Source of the DNA: Zopfochytrium polystomum
Taxonomy: Eukaryota > Chytridiomycota > Chytridiomycetes > Chytridiales > Chytridiaceae
NCBI GenBank assembly: GCA_025765615.1
Contig: JAIVFJ010000064.1
Coordinates: 124,001 to 188,000, forward strand
DNA: 64,000 nt
Reading direction: 5' to 3'
The notes beneath the pieces were generated by a model. That model saw only the letters and a list, made by a program, of their open reading frames with translations, was not told where the DNA came from and did not search any database. A program made the translations under genes and the position numbers. This document shows positions 32,384 through 42,337 of the stretch, piece by piece (positions within the stretch are counted from its first letter, which is position 1; the number at the start of each line of letters is the position of its first letter).

Positions 32384-32681
32384 GGTTATGAATCACCCTC
32401 TGGAAACCTCTGGAACCTTCTAGAACATTCTTTCATAGAACCTTGTGGAAACTTCTTTGCTTTCCTGACTTGTCTTGTTGTCATTGGTATCATTGGTATC
32501 ATTGTATTACTAATTGCTCTTTCTGGAACTTCCTTTGAGTCTTGACAAGGAAGATTCTCAAAAGATATAAAAGGAGGATGGGGGACCTGTCCCATCCCTC
32601 AAGTGAATTATTGTTTCCAATACAATCATCAGTCCTCTCAGTTCCTTGTGTGCCTTGTCCTATCCTGCCTTGTTCCTGACA
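32384..32681 (+). mobile_element. Solo LTR related to the 10.2 kb retrotransposon
   Basis: About 298 bp align to the 353 bp LTR from TTATGAATCACCCTCTGG to TTCCTGACA, with scattered substitutions. About 55 bp of the GAAnnTTC array is missing. The first TG has become GG, and no clean duplication flanks it (CCCGG versus CCCAA). It is an older insertion reduced by LTR recombination. The TATA box (GATATAAAAG) and the AAGTGAATTAT start motif remain. Confidence 0.9.
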
Positions 32682-33507
32682 CCCAAGGGGGGGCTGCAGC
32701 CTCCCTCCATCCCTTGCTCTCCTTTTGGGTTGGTTGCAAATCTTCAAAGTAGGGGAAAAGCAACGTTCACACAAACTTGGAGACACTGATGCACATTTTG
32801 GTCCCTTGAGTAGAGCTGCTTTGGAAGGAGACAGACAGTGAGAGCGTTTTGAAGAGGTACACTACAGCGCCTTTTAAAGCACAGACTGCAAAGATAGACA
32901 GTGAGTCACACAGCCCATTAATTGACTGCCACTCTCCGAGACAGGGAGACAGACAGACAACCTGTTGACGCCACTCTTACAGACAGACATCCTGTTGACT
33001 TCCTTCCTTTTTTCGGTTGGATGCACTGTCTATCCTGACACCTTCCTGTCGTTGCATTGAGTTGCTTACAGCCGCCTTGTCAGATGGGTTGCTCCACCTC
33101 GAATGAGATGGTTTGAGTCACCCCACCGAGAAAGTATAAGGACTGCGGGGAGGGAGAGACAAAGACAGAGACAGGGACAGAGACAGAAACAGAGAAACAC
33201 ATAGACAGATAAGGAAGTGTTGAGATTTGAGCCTAGGAAGCCAGCTTCCTATGTCGACGGCAGCCTTGTCGCTGCCACCGATGCAGCTAACACTACGTCA
33301 GGTAAGCTGAAAGGTCTAATCTGAATCCAACAAAAAGAATTAGGTGAAGACGGCGGTGATTCTAGCTTTGCTTTCCAAGGCTTCGCAGGCGAGGACAATG
33401 CAATTAGAATCACACTCAATGGGTTCAGAGAAATGTTGGACCAGGGCAGCTCAAAGCAGCTCCAGGTGAGCTGACTGTTGTCTGAACTAATGTTGAACCA
33501 GGGGCAG

Positions 33508-33760
33508 GTTGATTTAAAATGCCCCTGATGATTTCAAATCATCTTTCCTCTGTGGGAAGACTGGTCACTGCACACAGACCTCTGGACAGACCTTGCTGAT
33601 TTGAAATGCTCCTGAAGATTTCAAATCATTTTCCCTCTCTGTGGGGAGACCTGTTGCTTGCACACAGGGCTCCACACAGAGCTTGGTTGATTGGAAATGC
33701 TCTGAATATTTCAAATAACCCTCCCTCTGTGGGAAGGAGTTTACAACACCTCCCCAGAGC
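33508..33760. repeat. Three imperfect tandem repeats of about 90 bp
   Basis: Units start near 33508, 33594 and 33685. Each carries TTGATTT(g)AAATGC, CCTGA.GATTTCAAAT, CCCTCTGTGGG and a CACACAG element. Confidence 0.7.
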
Positions 33761-34159
33761 AAAGTCCTGTCTGAAGCAGTTTGCAACTTGTTCAGATAGG
33801 CAAAACAGGAAAACCGGTCAACCTCCCTGCAGGAGTACAAATTGGGCAGAGTTTTCTTATTGAAAAGGCACTCTCACTCCAATTTTCCAGTCCCTGTCTA
33901 GAACAAGCTCTCTTTACCCACTTGCCCTTGGGCGCTTGCTACGCTCGCTCCCTTGTACAAGTTCTCAATTCAAACCTCAGTTCCTTGACCGTTCAACCTT
34001 CTTGCAACGCCGCCTCCACTCTCGACGTCGCCTTCTACACTGCAACTTCAACAGGAAGCGACAGAGAGACAGAGGGATTATGTTTTTCAGTCAGGGGGCT
34101 CCTGCCCCCCTGAGCCCCCTGGTGGGGAGGCTACTGCCCCCCTCAATCCCCCTGGCTCG

Positions 34160-34172
34160 AAAGAGAGAGGGG

Positions 34173-34259
<87 letters not shown>

Positions 34260-34263
34260 ACAG
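34160..34263. repeat. (GA)n microsatellite
   Basis: Long GA tract with a few GG interruptions, grading into GACAGAGA repeats to about 34420. Confidence 0.9.
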
Positions 34264-34547
34264 GGAGAGAGAGCGAGAGACAGAGAGACAGAGAGAGCAA
34301 CAGAGCGAAGAGATGGAAAGACAGACAAAGAGACAGACAGCCTGTTGACTGTCAGTCCCAGAGAGAGGGAGAGGGAGAGAGACAGAGAGTGAGACAGAGA
34401 GAGACAGAGCAAAGTGTAGAGAGACAGACAGAGAGACAGATAGCCATTGACTGCCAGTCCCACGAGGTTTGATTGACACCAAAGACAAAAAATTAACTCC
34501 CCCCTGTTGGTGCTTGACCACGCCTTCGTTGTTTGGGATATGATAAC

Positions 34548-34810
34548 TTTTTTTTTTTTTTTTTTTTTTTTTTTGTTTCCTAAGCATACATGTGTGACTA
34601 TCCCACACAGCCATGTGACCTCTGTAACTAGTACCACCATTTTACTACCTTATGCATTGGGTCCTGGGACTTCCCCTGGTGTCCGGAGTGGTAAGCCCAC
34701 ATTCCTAGTAGGCCAAGTAACACTCCAACCAAATTGCTTAATCTCGGTCCTGGCAACCTGCCGTATTAGGTGGAAAATCTCAAATGATTGGAAATATTCT
34801 ATTTTTGGCC
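34548..34810 (-). repeat. Possible 5S-rRNA-like retroposon with poly(A) tail
   Basis: On the minus strand a segment reads ACCGAGATTAAGCAA, then GTTACTTGG and CTAGGAATGTGGGC. This resembles the 5S rRNA internal promoter (CCGAAGTTAAGC, TAGTACTTGG, CCTGGGAAT). About 120 bases further is a 27-base A run (plus-strand T at 34548-34574). Similarity is by eye and partial; no flanking duplication was found. Confidence 0.25.
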
Positions 34811-35238
34811 AGATTTGTATTCTTTGAGCGTGTGAAAAGACAGATATGCAGTGGAATCCAGAATGTAAAAGTCGCTTCCATCTGCTAAAGTCATTTTGCT
34901 GACACGGACTGAGAGGGTTCTGACAAGCGCCATGCACCTGTCTCCACACTAGACGGGCTTCAACCCCTTCATAGGCCCACACTCGCTGCACTGGAAACGA
35001 GCAGGCTGTTGTGAAGGAAGGTGGGGGAAGCCTCCTACTCACTCTTTGTAGTGCTGGCAGTAATTCAAGGAGAAGAGGAGAGTATAGGCTGTGAGATTCT
35101 TATTTTTTGTGGTTCTTTTCCCTTTGTTGTTCTCGCCCCTTTTTTACTCTGGGCAAGGCAAGACAGCCCAATAACCATGACCTAACAACCAACTTCAACC
35201 AAAAACGTGGATGAATAGGATGGAGGAACTTGAGTCAC

Positions 35239-35250
35239 TCGATAAGTGCC
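35239..35250. repeat. SINE target-site duplication (left)
   Basis: TCGATAAGTGCC, matched with one difference by TCGATAAGCGCC at 35538-35549. Confidence 0.6.
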
Positions 35251-35537
35251 TCCCCTCACAAGAGCCTAGCTGGGAAAGCATGGGGGGTCTGGGTATCTGT
35301 CAGTCAAGGGCCCAGGGTTCAAGCCACGACACCAGCTGTTGAAGGCAACAAGAAATAGTATGGTCTTGAATCACAAGGAGTGGTGCGGTGGAGATGCCTG
35401 ACGACCCTGTAAGTCCGTAGTGCATGGGGTGGGTTTGCTGAGGTGAAAACTGGACCTAATCTATAACAGTTCACCATTGATGGCGCTTTCTCTTCCTGTC
35501 GGCCCTTCAGGGCTGGAACAATATAAAAAAAAAAAAG
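35251..35537 (+). mobile_element. tRNA-derived SINE-like retroposon
   Basis: About 287 bp. The head has tRNA-like Pol III boxes: CTAGCTGGGAAAGC (A-box-like, from 35267) and GGTTCAAGCC (B box, 35316-35325), at nearly tRNA spacing. The body has no ORF, and a small GGCCCTTCAGGGC hairpin comes just before the A-rich tail (ATATAAAAAAAAAAAA). An imperfect 12 bp target duplication brackets it. This is the standard SINE layout. No second copy is visible here. Confidence 0.6.
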
Positions 35538-35549
35538 TCGATAAGCGCC

Positions 35550-36596
35550 ACTCAGACAATTCCCAACACAGGCGCTCTCTGCCAGTCAGCCTCCAATGCA
35601 GACAGACTGCTCCGACTCCACAAGGCGCTCCGTGCCTGTCAGTCACTTCCCCCACGCACTTACTCCCCTACACTCCGTAAAAGACTGAGTTAGTTGCTGC
35701 CCCTCGTCGCACTCCAAATCGAAATAACACTAAGATCAACCCCACTAAAGTGCATCGATGTGGAACTGTTAAAATCACTAATTAACGGCTCAATAATTTG
35801 CTTTACACCAAAAAATTGTGTGCAATTAATTGTTTTTAGTCGCAGTAGAAATGAACACTACTGGTTGAGGAAAATAATTTGGGCTTAGGGAATGGGGGGT
35901 GGGCCTGCATAGGCGGTAAGGATGGGGGGGATTTTCGGTTAAGTCCGCAATCTGGGCTCATCCCATCCACTGTGCGGTTTAGTAAGGAAAATCTGACTAG
36001 TCGCAGTGCAGTTAGAATGCAAATAGCAGCTTTTTAACAGGATGCTTATGTTGCTCGCCTGTGGATTCCCTTTCAGTTAAGGCGATAGTCTAATTAAATC
36101 TAGGTTACCAGTTCAATCCCGCTCAGTTACTGGTAAAAATGTGCTGCGGTTAAGGCGTTTTTGGCTTTTTGTGGTTACAGTTCGGCTACGGTTAAGCCGT
36201 TGCTGTTGCGGTTTGGTTACGGTTAAGGATGGTTTGGATAGAGTGCAGGTTCAGTTAAGCTGCTTTTATCCTATCCACTCCAAACTGCGGATCCTTACCT
36301 GGTTTGTTGTCCGCAGACTTTTCTGCTCATTTCTGCGACTAAGTATTCGTGCCTTTCTGTGCTTTTTATTTTTTTATTTTTTTATCAGCTACCCACCAAA
36401 GTGGACGGCTCCTTCCCTCTGAGAGTTTATCGAGCAACGGGGGGTTGGTTTCCCGTTTATGCTAACTGTCGGATCCAGACGGGGGGGAAAAAAACAAAAA
36501 AAAACCGAAAAAGCGAATTCAGAAAGAGAAAGAAAGCAAACCCAAAAAAAAAAAAAAAAAAAAAGAAAAAAGAGGAAGGAAAGGAAAAGGAAAAAA
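35550..36596. other. Upstream region of the SPC2 gene with GTTAAG motifs
   Basis: Six copies of (C/T)(G/A)GTTAAG occur at 35936, 36074, 36146, 36188, 36219 and 36251. An A-rich leader with a homopolymer run (36545-36564) directly precedes the ATG. No gene otherwise. Confidence 0.5.
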
Positions 36597-37739
36597 ATGG
36601 CGAAGCGCAAGAGCGTGAACAACCAACAGCAGCTGCAGTCGCACGACAAGGCCGCCGCCGCAGCCGGGTCGGCCGGTGCCGATCGCGAACCCCCCGTCGC
36701 CGCCGCCGCCGCCGCCGACGAGCAACCGGCGATCGCCGCCGCGACAGCCACGACCGATGCCGCCGCCGCCGCCTCCGACGGTCCGCCGCCTCTCCCTCGC
36801 TTCCTCGCCGACCTCCGTAAGCGAAAACATTCACACACACGCAAAGCGCCCTGTCTCTCCCACCCTCCCTCTCGCTGTCTTGTATGACAACCACCATAGT
36901 GACTTCCCCCTTTGTTCCCCCCCCCTCCTCCTCGCAAACAGAGGGCCAGCCCATCGTCATCAACCACTACAGCTGGCCCGACGTCAAGCACACCCTCGAC
37001 GACTCGATCCGACGCGTGAGTGCCTCCCAGGATCCGATCCCTCTAAAAAACCACCTCCCGCAAAAACACAAAACAGATCCTCGCCGACGACCTCAACTTC
37101 ACCGAGGACAACACGCACACGGACCGGCGCCTCCTCCTCGGCTACTCGGCCTGCGTCTTCTCCGCCTCCGCGACCGCCTACTCCTTCCTGGTACCCTTCA
37201 ACGACTCCAAGCCCGTCATCGTCGCCGCCGTCGTCGCGTACTGCCTGCTCAACGCTGCCATGATCGCGTACGCGTTCCTCGTCGAGCGAGACTGCATTTT
37301 TGTCGGGCACCTCGTCGAGGAGGAGGAGGAGGAGGACGATGACGGGGAGGTTGTGGATGGTGGGGATGCGCGGAAGAAGAAGAAGAACAAGTCGAAGGAG
37401 GGGAGGAGAACGAGGGTCGTCGCGACCTCGGCCGTCGCGAGGACAAAGGGCGAGTACTCGTTTTCCATCGCGTTCGACCCCCCGCGGAACGCCGCCGCCG
37501 CCGCCGGCGACGCCAACGCGCAGCCGCCGTCCACGGGGAAGCAGAAACGTGGCGGCGGAGGCGGCGCCCATCATTCGAAGCAGCAGCAGCAGCAGAAGCA
37601 GCAGAAGCAGCAGAAGCAGCAACCGCCGTCCCTGACGCGCTCCGTCGGCGCGTGGTTCGACGTCGAGGGCGAGTTTGCGGCGGACGTGTTTTACAGGGAT
37701 GTCATGGACGTGGTCGAGGGCAAGAAGAAGGTCGAGTGA
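36597..37739 (+). CDS. SPC2: Signal peptidase complex subunit 2 (SPC25-type)
   Basis: Exons 36597-36816, 36942-37015 and 37077-37739; introns 125 bp (GTAAGC) and 61 bp (GTGAGT), with consistent phases, giving 318 residues. After a Gln/Ala-rich N-terminus comes QPIVINHYSWPDVKHTLDD, matching the family block with a DD after a ten-residue spacer. Two membrane segments follow (LGYSACVFSASATAYSFLV and VIVAAVVAYCLLNAAMIAYA) and then KGEYSFSIAF. The end is SVGAWFDVEGEFAADVFYRDV. This is the ER membrane, non-catalytic 25 kDa subunit of signal peptidase, which supports the catalytic subunit in cleaving secretory signal peptides. It is longer than typical (about 200-230) because of acidic, Lys-rich and Lys/Gln repeat insertions in the cytosolic part. 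Confidence 0.88.
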
Positions 37740-38646
37740 AGGGGGAGCAAAACGAGGACGGCGGACTTGGTGTGTTGGTGGTTGTTGTTGTTGTTATTGA
37801 TCGCGCTTACGAGACAAGGCGAAAAGAGGGGAGGAAAAAGAGCGTGAAAGAGTGAGTGGGGGAGGATTTGTCTGCTTGTGAGCTTGTGTGTGTTTGTGTT
37901 GGTGTGTGGAAGCTTGCTTTGTCCCTATCACCTTGGCTTTCTTTCCGACTGTACTTTTTCGTTTTCTCCTCCCTTTCTTTTTTTTTCTTTCCACTTCACG
38001 ACTCTCACCTCTCGTTTGTTTCGTGGTTCAAAAGTCGAGTTGGCTTTCTTGAGACGGGGCGGCGGCCGGGTGTGCGTGTGTGTTGATGGTATTGCAATTT
38101 AAAACCACCCCGCCTCCCCCCCGGCCCGGTTTTCCCTATAAACGTGACTGAAGGAAGGAGGAGGAGGGAAGAGGGGGCGCACGGAAGAAAACAGCGCAGA
38201 AAGCAAAGAAGCAAAAGCGGAACAAGGAGATAAAGAGAAAAAAAAGAAAGAAAAAAAAAAGGAAGGTAGGAAAAGGGCTTTCGTTTCTTTGAGAAGAGAA
38301 GGCTTCTCTCTCTCGCTCCCCGCCTCCCCACAGTGGAGTTACTTACAAAAAAAAAAAGCGAGAAAAAAAAAAAAAAAGGACGCGTTCGAGTGAAACACCA
38401 AATATGTATGTAGGAAGAAAGAAAAACAAAAAAAAGGAAAAACACGGTGTCCCGTGAAAACCAGCAGAGTATTGAGAGGGCGACGGAAGCCGATGTTGCG
38501 AGGAACAATCTGGGTCAAGATTCGTTGCGCGCGCGCGTGCGTCGTGTATTTGCGGTGTGCTGTATGCGGATGCGAGTGAGTGTTGGGAAGTGGAGGGGTG
38601 TGTGATGGTAGGAGGAGGAAGGCGTCGGGACCCCCCGCATCCCTCC
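37740..38646. other. Intergenic between convergent SPC2 and PY4
   Basis: T-rich then A-rich low-complexity DNA; possible polyadenylation regions of both genes. No gene seen. Confidence 0.5.
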
Positions 38647-40503
38647 TCAAGCTTCGTACAGAGGCGGCGGCGGCGGCGCGTCGTTGTCGTCGTCGTCGCC
38701 GCCGGCGTGCGACCGCCCCGCGGCAGACCGCGCGACCGCCGACCACGAAGGCGACCGCGACGACGAAGTCGACGAGATCGGGCGGTGCACACTGCTCGCC
38801 CCGCCGGCGCTGCCGCGCGAGCCCCACGATCGCGGCGACAGCAGCGAAGGCGGGGCGAGGAGCCCCACGACGTGTCCCGGCCCCGCGGCCGTTGGCGACC
38901 AAGATGAAGACGGCAAGGACGACGACGACGACGATGACGTCATCCACCCCGTGTCGATGCTGCAACTGTTGCCAAAGCTGCCGTCGTGGCCATCGTGGCC
39001 GTCGCCGGTGCCGATTCGCGTCATCTCGATGTGGATGTGCAGCGGGCCCGAGTCGTTCTTGGTCCGCCGTCCGCCCCCGCCGCCTCCGCTTTCATCGTCG
39101 CTGTCGTCGTCGACTTCGCTCTCCTCGCCGCTATCGACGGGCGACGCCGGAGTCGACCGGCTCTCCCGCGCCGCCCCGGCCGCCGACGGGGTGTACAGTG
39201 GCAGCGGGTCGACCTCGTCGATGTCTGCGACGGGCGGGACGCACCGCGTTCCGCCGTCGCCCGCCCACCCTTCCACAACGAGCGACCACTGCGGCGACGC
39301 CGGCCATAGTCCCCACCGCGCCGCGAGTCGCGACCGTATGCTCGGTCGGCCGACCGCAACGCTTCCGGGATGCTGTGGTAACGCTATCGAGCGCTCTGCC
39401 GTCGAGGGTGACAACGACGCCGCCAGACCACTCCTCGCCGGCGCGCAATCGACACTGCCTCCGCCGCTAGGTGCGCTCCCCGCGGCGGCGTACGCGTTTC
39501 CGCCACCGTTTCCACCAACGGTGACGCCGTCGCGGACCGACCGCCACACGAGGCCGCGGCGGCTGCGGTCTTCGCGGCTCCAGCGGACGACGGCCTCGTT
39601 GACAACTTCCCGAGCGCCGCGGGCGCCCGCCTCGATCGACAGCGGGTTCCCGCCGCAGAAGAGTAGGGCGAGCGAAAGGGACGCAGCGAGCGCCGTCATA
39701 CCGGCGAGGCCGCGGGACGTGGTTTCGCGCTGGGTCAGCAGCAGGAGAGTGAGCGATGCGGTCGTGAGGGTCGTGAGGAGGGTGAGGAGACGCAGCAGCG
39801 GCGCGTGGTCGCGGACTGAAAAGAGCCGGGAAAGGTGGTGGTTGAGGTGCTGGATGCGGCGGGCGTAGAGTGTTGTGGATATCTGAAAAGTGCCGTCATT
39901 TGTTATTGCGTTTTTTTAGTTGGTAGTTGTTGAGTGATGCATGCGGAAAATAAATCTTCCAGTCAATGGCGAAAGCAAAAAGACGGTTTTGGGTGCACGT
40001 ACCAGTCCCTGCAGTTCTGTCGGAATGTCGGGGCGGAAGTATTCTGGCCGCTTGTCGTACCGCAAGGGCAGCTCAGCTAGTTTCACCCAGCAGGAGGGGG
40101 GAGGCATGGATGCTGTAGAGGGCGGGGAAGGATTGCGATCGTTCGACAGCTCAACCACAACGTCTATGGCTGTGGCTTCTCTACGGTCGAAAGGGCCGAT
40201 CACTAGTGCTGGGGCCACTGAAGGTGTGGGCGCATATGCACTGAAGAAATGCGGGTTGGGGTTGCGGTTGGTGTTCGAGGAAGAGCTCGTGCTGACGGCC
40301 GGACCGCAAAGCGGCGGACGGGGCGGCGACGGAGGAAGGGATTGCGGATGCGGCTGCATCCGGGGAGACTGTGGTGGTGTGCAAGCAGCAGCAGCAGCAG
40401 CAGCAGCAGCACCATGGGGGTTGGAAGAGGGGGGAGAACCAGCAGAAGTTGTCGTAGTAGTCGGGCAGTGGACAACGGCGGATGCATCGGCTGACGCTGA
40501 CAT
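38647..40503 (-). CDS. PY4: two-transmembrane LPxY/PPxY-motif protein (family member 4)
   Basis: Exons 40503-40003 and 39882-38647, joined across a 120 bp intron (GTACGT...TTTCAG, phase 0), give 578 residues. The N-terminus is Ser/Ala/Pro-rich with poly-Ala. Conserved core: LPLRYDKRPEYF, PTELQGL, the intron, then TTLYARRIQHLN. Two hydrophobic segments lie at about 195-215 and 225-245. They are followed by VVRWSREDRSRRGLVW, without the second intron found in PY1-PY3, then VDPLPLY and a terminal PPPPPLYEA. The PVPW block is diverged; the clearest remnant is WSLVVEG. The tail between about 300 and 560 is long, Ser/Asp-rich and probably cytosolic. Inferred role as for the paralogues. Confidence 0.85.
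40384..40412. repeat. (GCA)n encoding poly-Ala in PY4
   Basis: Nine GCA units read on the minus strand as TGC/GCT codons in the poly-Ala region of PY4. Confidence 0.8.
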
Positions 40504-42337
40504 GGCGGGGTGAAGCTGTGCGCCGGACTTGCTCGCTCCACGGGGGTGGGTATTTTACGGCTCTCTGACACCGCCCTCGTCCCCTCCCCCGTCGCAGCGT
40601 TCCGAAAAGCCGACGACACACACGGGCGGGCACAGCGATGGGGAGGCGGGGAAGTGGCACGAGGGAGGGGCCCGAGAAGGTCAAAAGGCTACGGAGGATA
40701 ACGGCACACTGGAGGGAGCAACGCGGGGAAAAGCAACAAGATCGTCGTCGTCGTCGCCGTCGTCTGTCTGGTCTCCTGTTCTGACGGACGGCCGAGGGCG
40801 AGCGAGGGCAGGGTTGTTGTCGGGGATGTAGTGGGCGGGAAGTTGGAGCAGTGTGTTTGCGGGAAGGCAAGACTGCTGGCTGGCTGGCTGGCTGGGGTGG
40901 CTGGGGTGGCTAAATCGTCTCGACCGCGCGCGCCAACGGGAGAAGGGACGGGGTCGGAGGAGGAGGATCGAGGGGGGAGGAGGGGAGGGAGGGTTGAGGG
41001 GAGAGGGGGGGGGGCAGCGAGCGAGGGAGAGAGGTAAAGCGAAAGATCTACGATTTGTTGTTGCCTTGTTGGCGGGGCCGTCACTCATATGGTCCATGCA
41101 ACATCATCATCATCATCACTTCACAGTTCTTGCTTGTCTCGCGGCCGGGTCTGTCTGAAATGTCTGTCTGTCTGTCCCGTCCGGTCTCCTAGGTCTGCCG
41201 GTCGGTCTGTCTGCCTGCCTGCCCTCCTTTCCTGCCTGCGTGCCTGCCTGCCTGGGTCCCCAGCTCGCACTCTGTGTGTGGGTCGGTCTGTCTGCCAGTC
41301 TGACTCTGCCTGGCAGCCGTGAGACAAATCGTCGCTCCGTTCGTCGTCGGGCTTGTCTCCTCCCTCAATTTCTTTCCAAGCAACAAAGGATCGACCCAAA
41401 AGAATTTGATTGTTGGCAATTCGCGCGTTTTTGGTTTCTTTTTTTTTTCTTTTTTTTTTTTTTGTTTTTTGTATTTCGATGATGTGTTGGAGACAAAGCA
41501 AAGATCCTGCATTGGAAAAATAAAGTGCGAGACAATTGGTCAATCGCCCTGAAATCTCCCTTGTAAAACAAGAAAACAAGAAAACGAAGCTAAAACCTAA
41601 CTCCCTGTCTCATCACGTGCAATGATGCGATTGAGCGTCCGCCCCCCTCAGACCTCGTTCCCTCGGATTGGTGGCGATCGCTCTTCAATCAGCGCGAAAG
41701 TTGGTCGATTCTTTAAGTAACCGTGGCAACAAAGGGATCGAGATTCAGAAGAAGAAGAAGAAGACGAAGAAGAAGAAAACAAGCGAGGATAATACTAAAC
41801 AAGCGAGCGCTCCAGTGACAGAAAGGCAAAGGTCATTTTTTTTCCTGTTCTTTTTTTTATTTTTATTTTTTGTGTTTGGCTCCCTCAACCACCCATGTTA
41901 AACGTTTCATGTTGCTCTTCAAAGTTTTTTCAACTTTTTCAAGTCGGGGCGAAACCTCGAGAGCGAGCATTGAGGGAGGTGGGTAATATCTTTGTAGTTG
42001 TATGGATAGGCAACAGGAGGTAGTAGAAAATATTACATGTGAAGCGAAAGGAAAGAAATAAGGGAGATGCAGAGCGAACAAGACTCTGCGCGCGCCAAGA
42101 TGATATTCCAGCGTGTGGCTTGTTTGGAGCACGTCCTGGCAAAAAACCACAGGGGGAAAGAAAAAAAGAAAAGCTCCGGATGCTCACTATCGGAAACGCC
42201 GGTGACAAAAGGGGGAAACAGAGAAGCTGGGGCCAAAAAAACAAAAAAGAACAAAGAATAAGAAGATGAACGAAGCGTAAGCATCTAATTCAAAGCAGCA
42301 CGCAAGCAATTAAAAGTTTGGGACCATAGAATATCAT
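40504..42337. other. Intergenic between divergent PY4 and kinase 3' end
   Basis: TCTG/TGCC repeats at about 41157-41300, T-run at 41440-41465, GAA repeats near 41750. No supported gene. Confidence 0.5.

Larger units (their letters stand above)
32151..34462. repeat. Cluster of nine degenerate ACAGCCnrTTGACT motifs
   Basis: Related 15-25 bp sequences, often preceded by GACAGACAG, occur near 32151, 32177, 32253, 32310, 32909, 32951, 32981, 34331 and 34436. The common core is AG-C-C then (A/G/T)TTGACT. Two also share a following (G/C)(T/C)CAGTCCCA. They flank, and are not part of, the solo LTR. Confidence 0.5.
32682..35238. other. Repeat-rich, gene-free region
   Basis: Contains three tandem units of about 90 bp (33508-33760), a GA tract (34160-34260), TTGACT motifs, a 27-base T run and a possible 5S-like retroposon. 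No coding gene supported. Confidence 0.5.

Noticed and set aside
32151..34462. CRISPR-like array from the repeated TTGACT motifs
   Set aside because: Motifs are degenerate and irregularly spaced, and the DNA is eukaryotic.
36089..36130. tRNA-like B box (AGTTCAATCCC) upstream of SPC2
   Set aside because: The flanking bases do not form a T-stem (two of five pairs mismatch), and I saw no convincing acceptor or anticodon stem.
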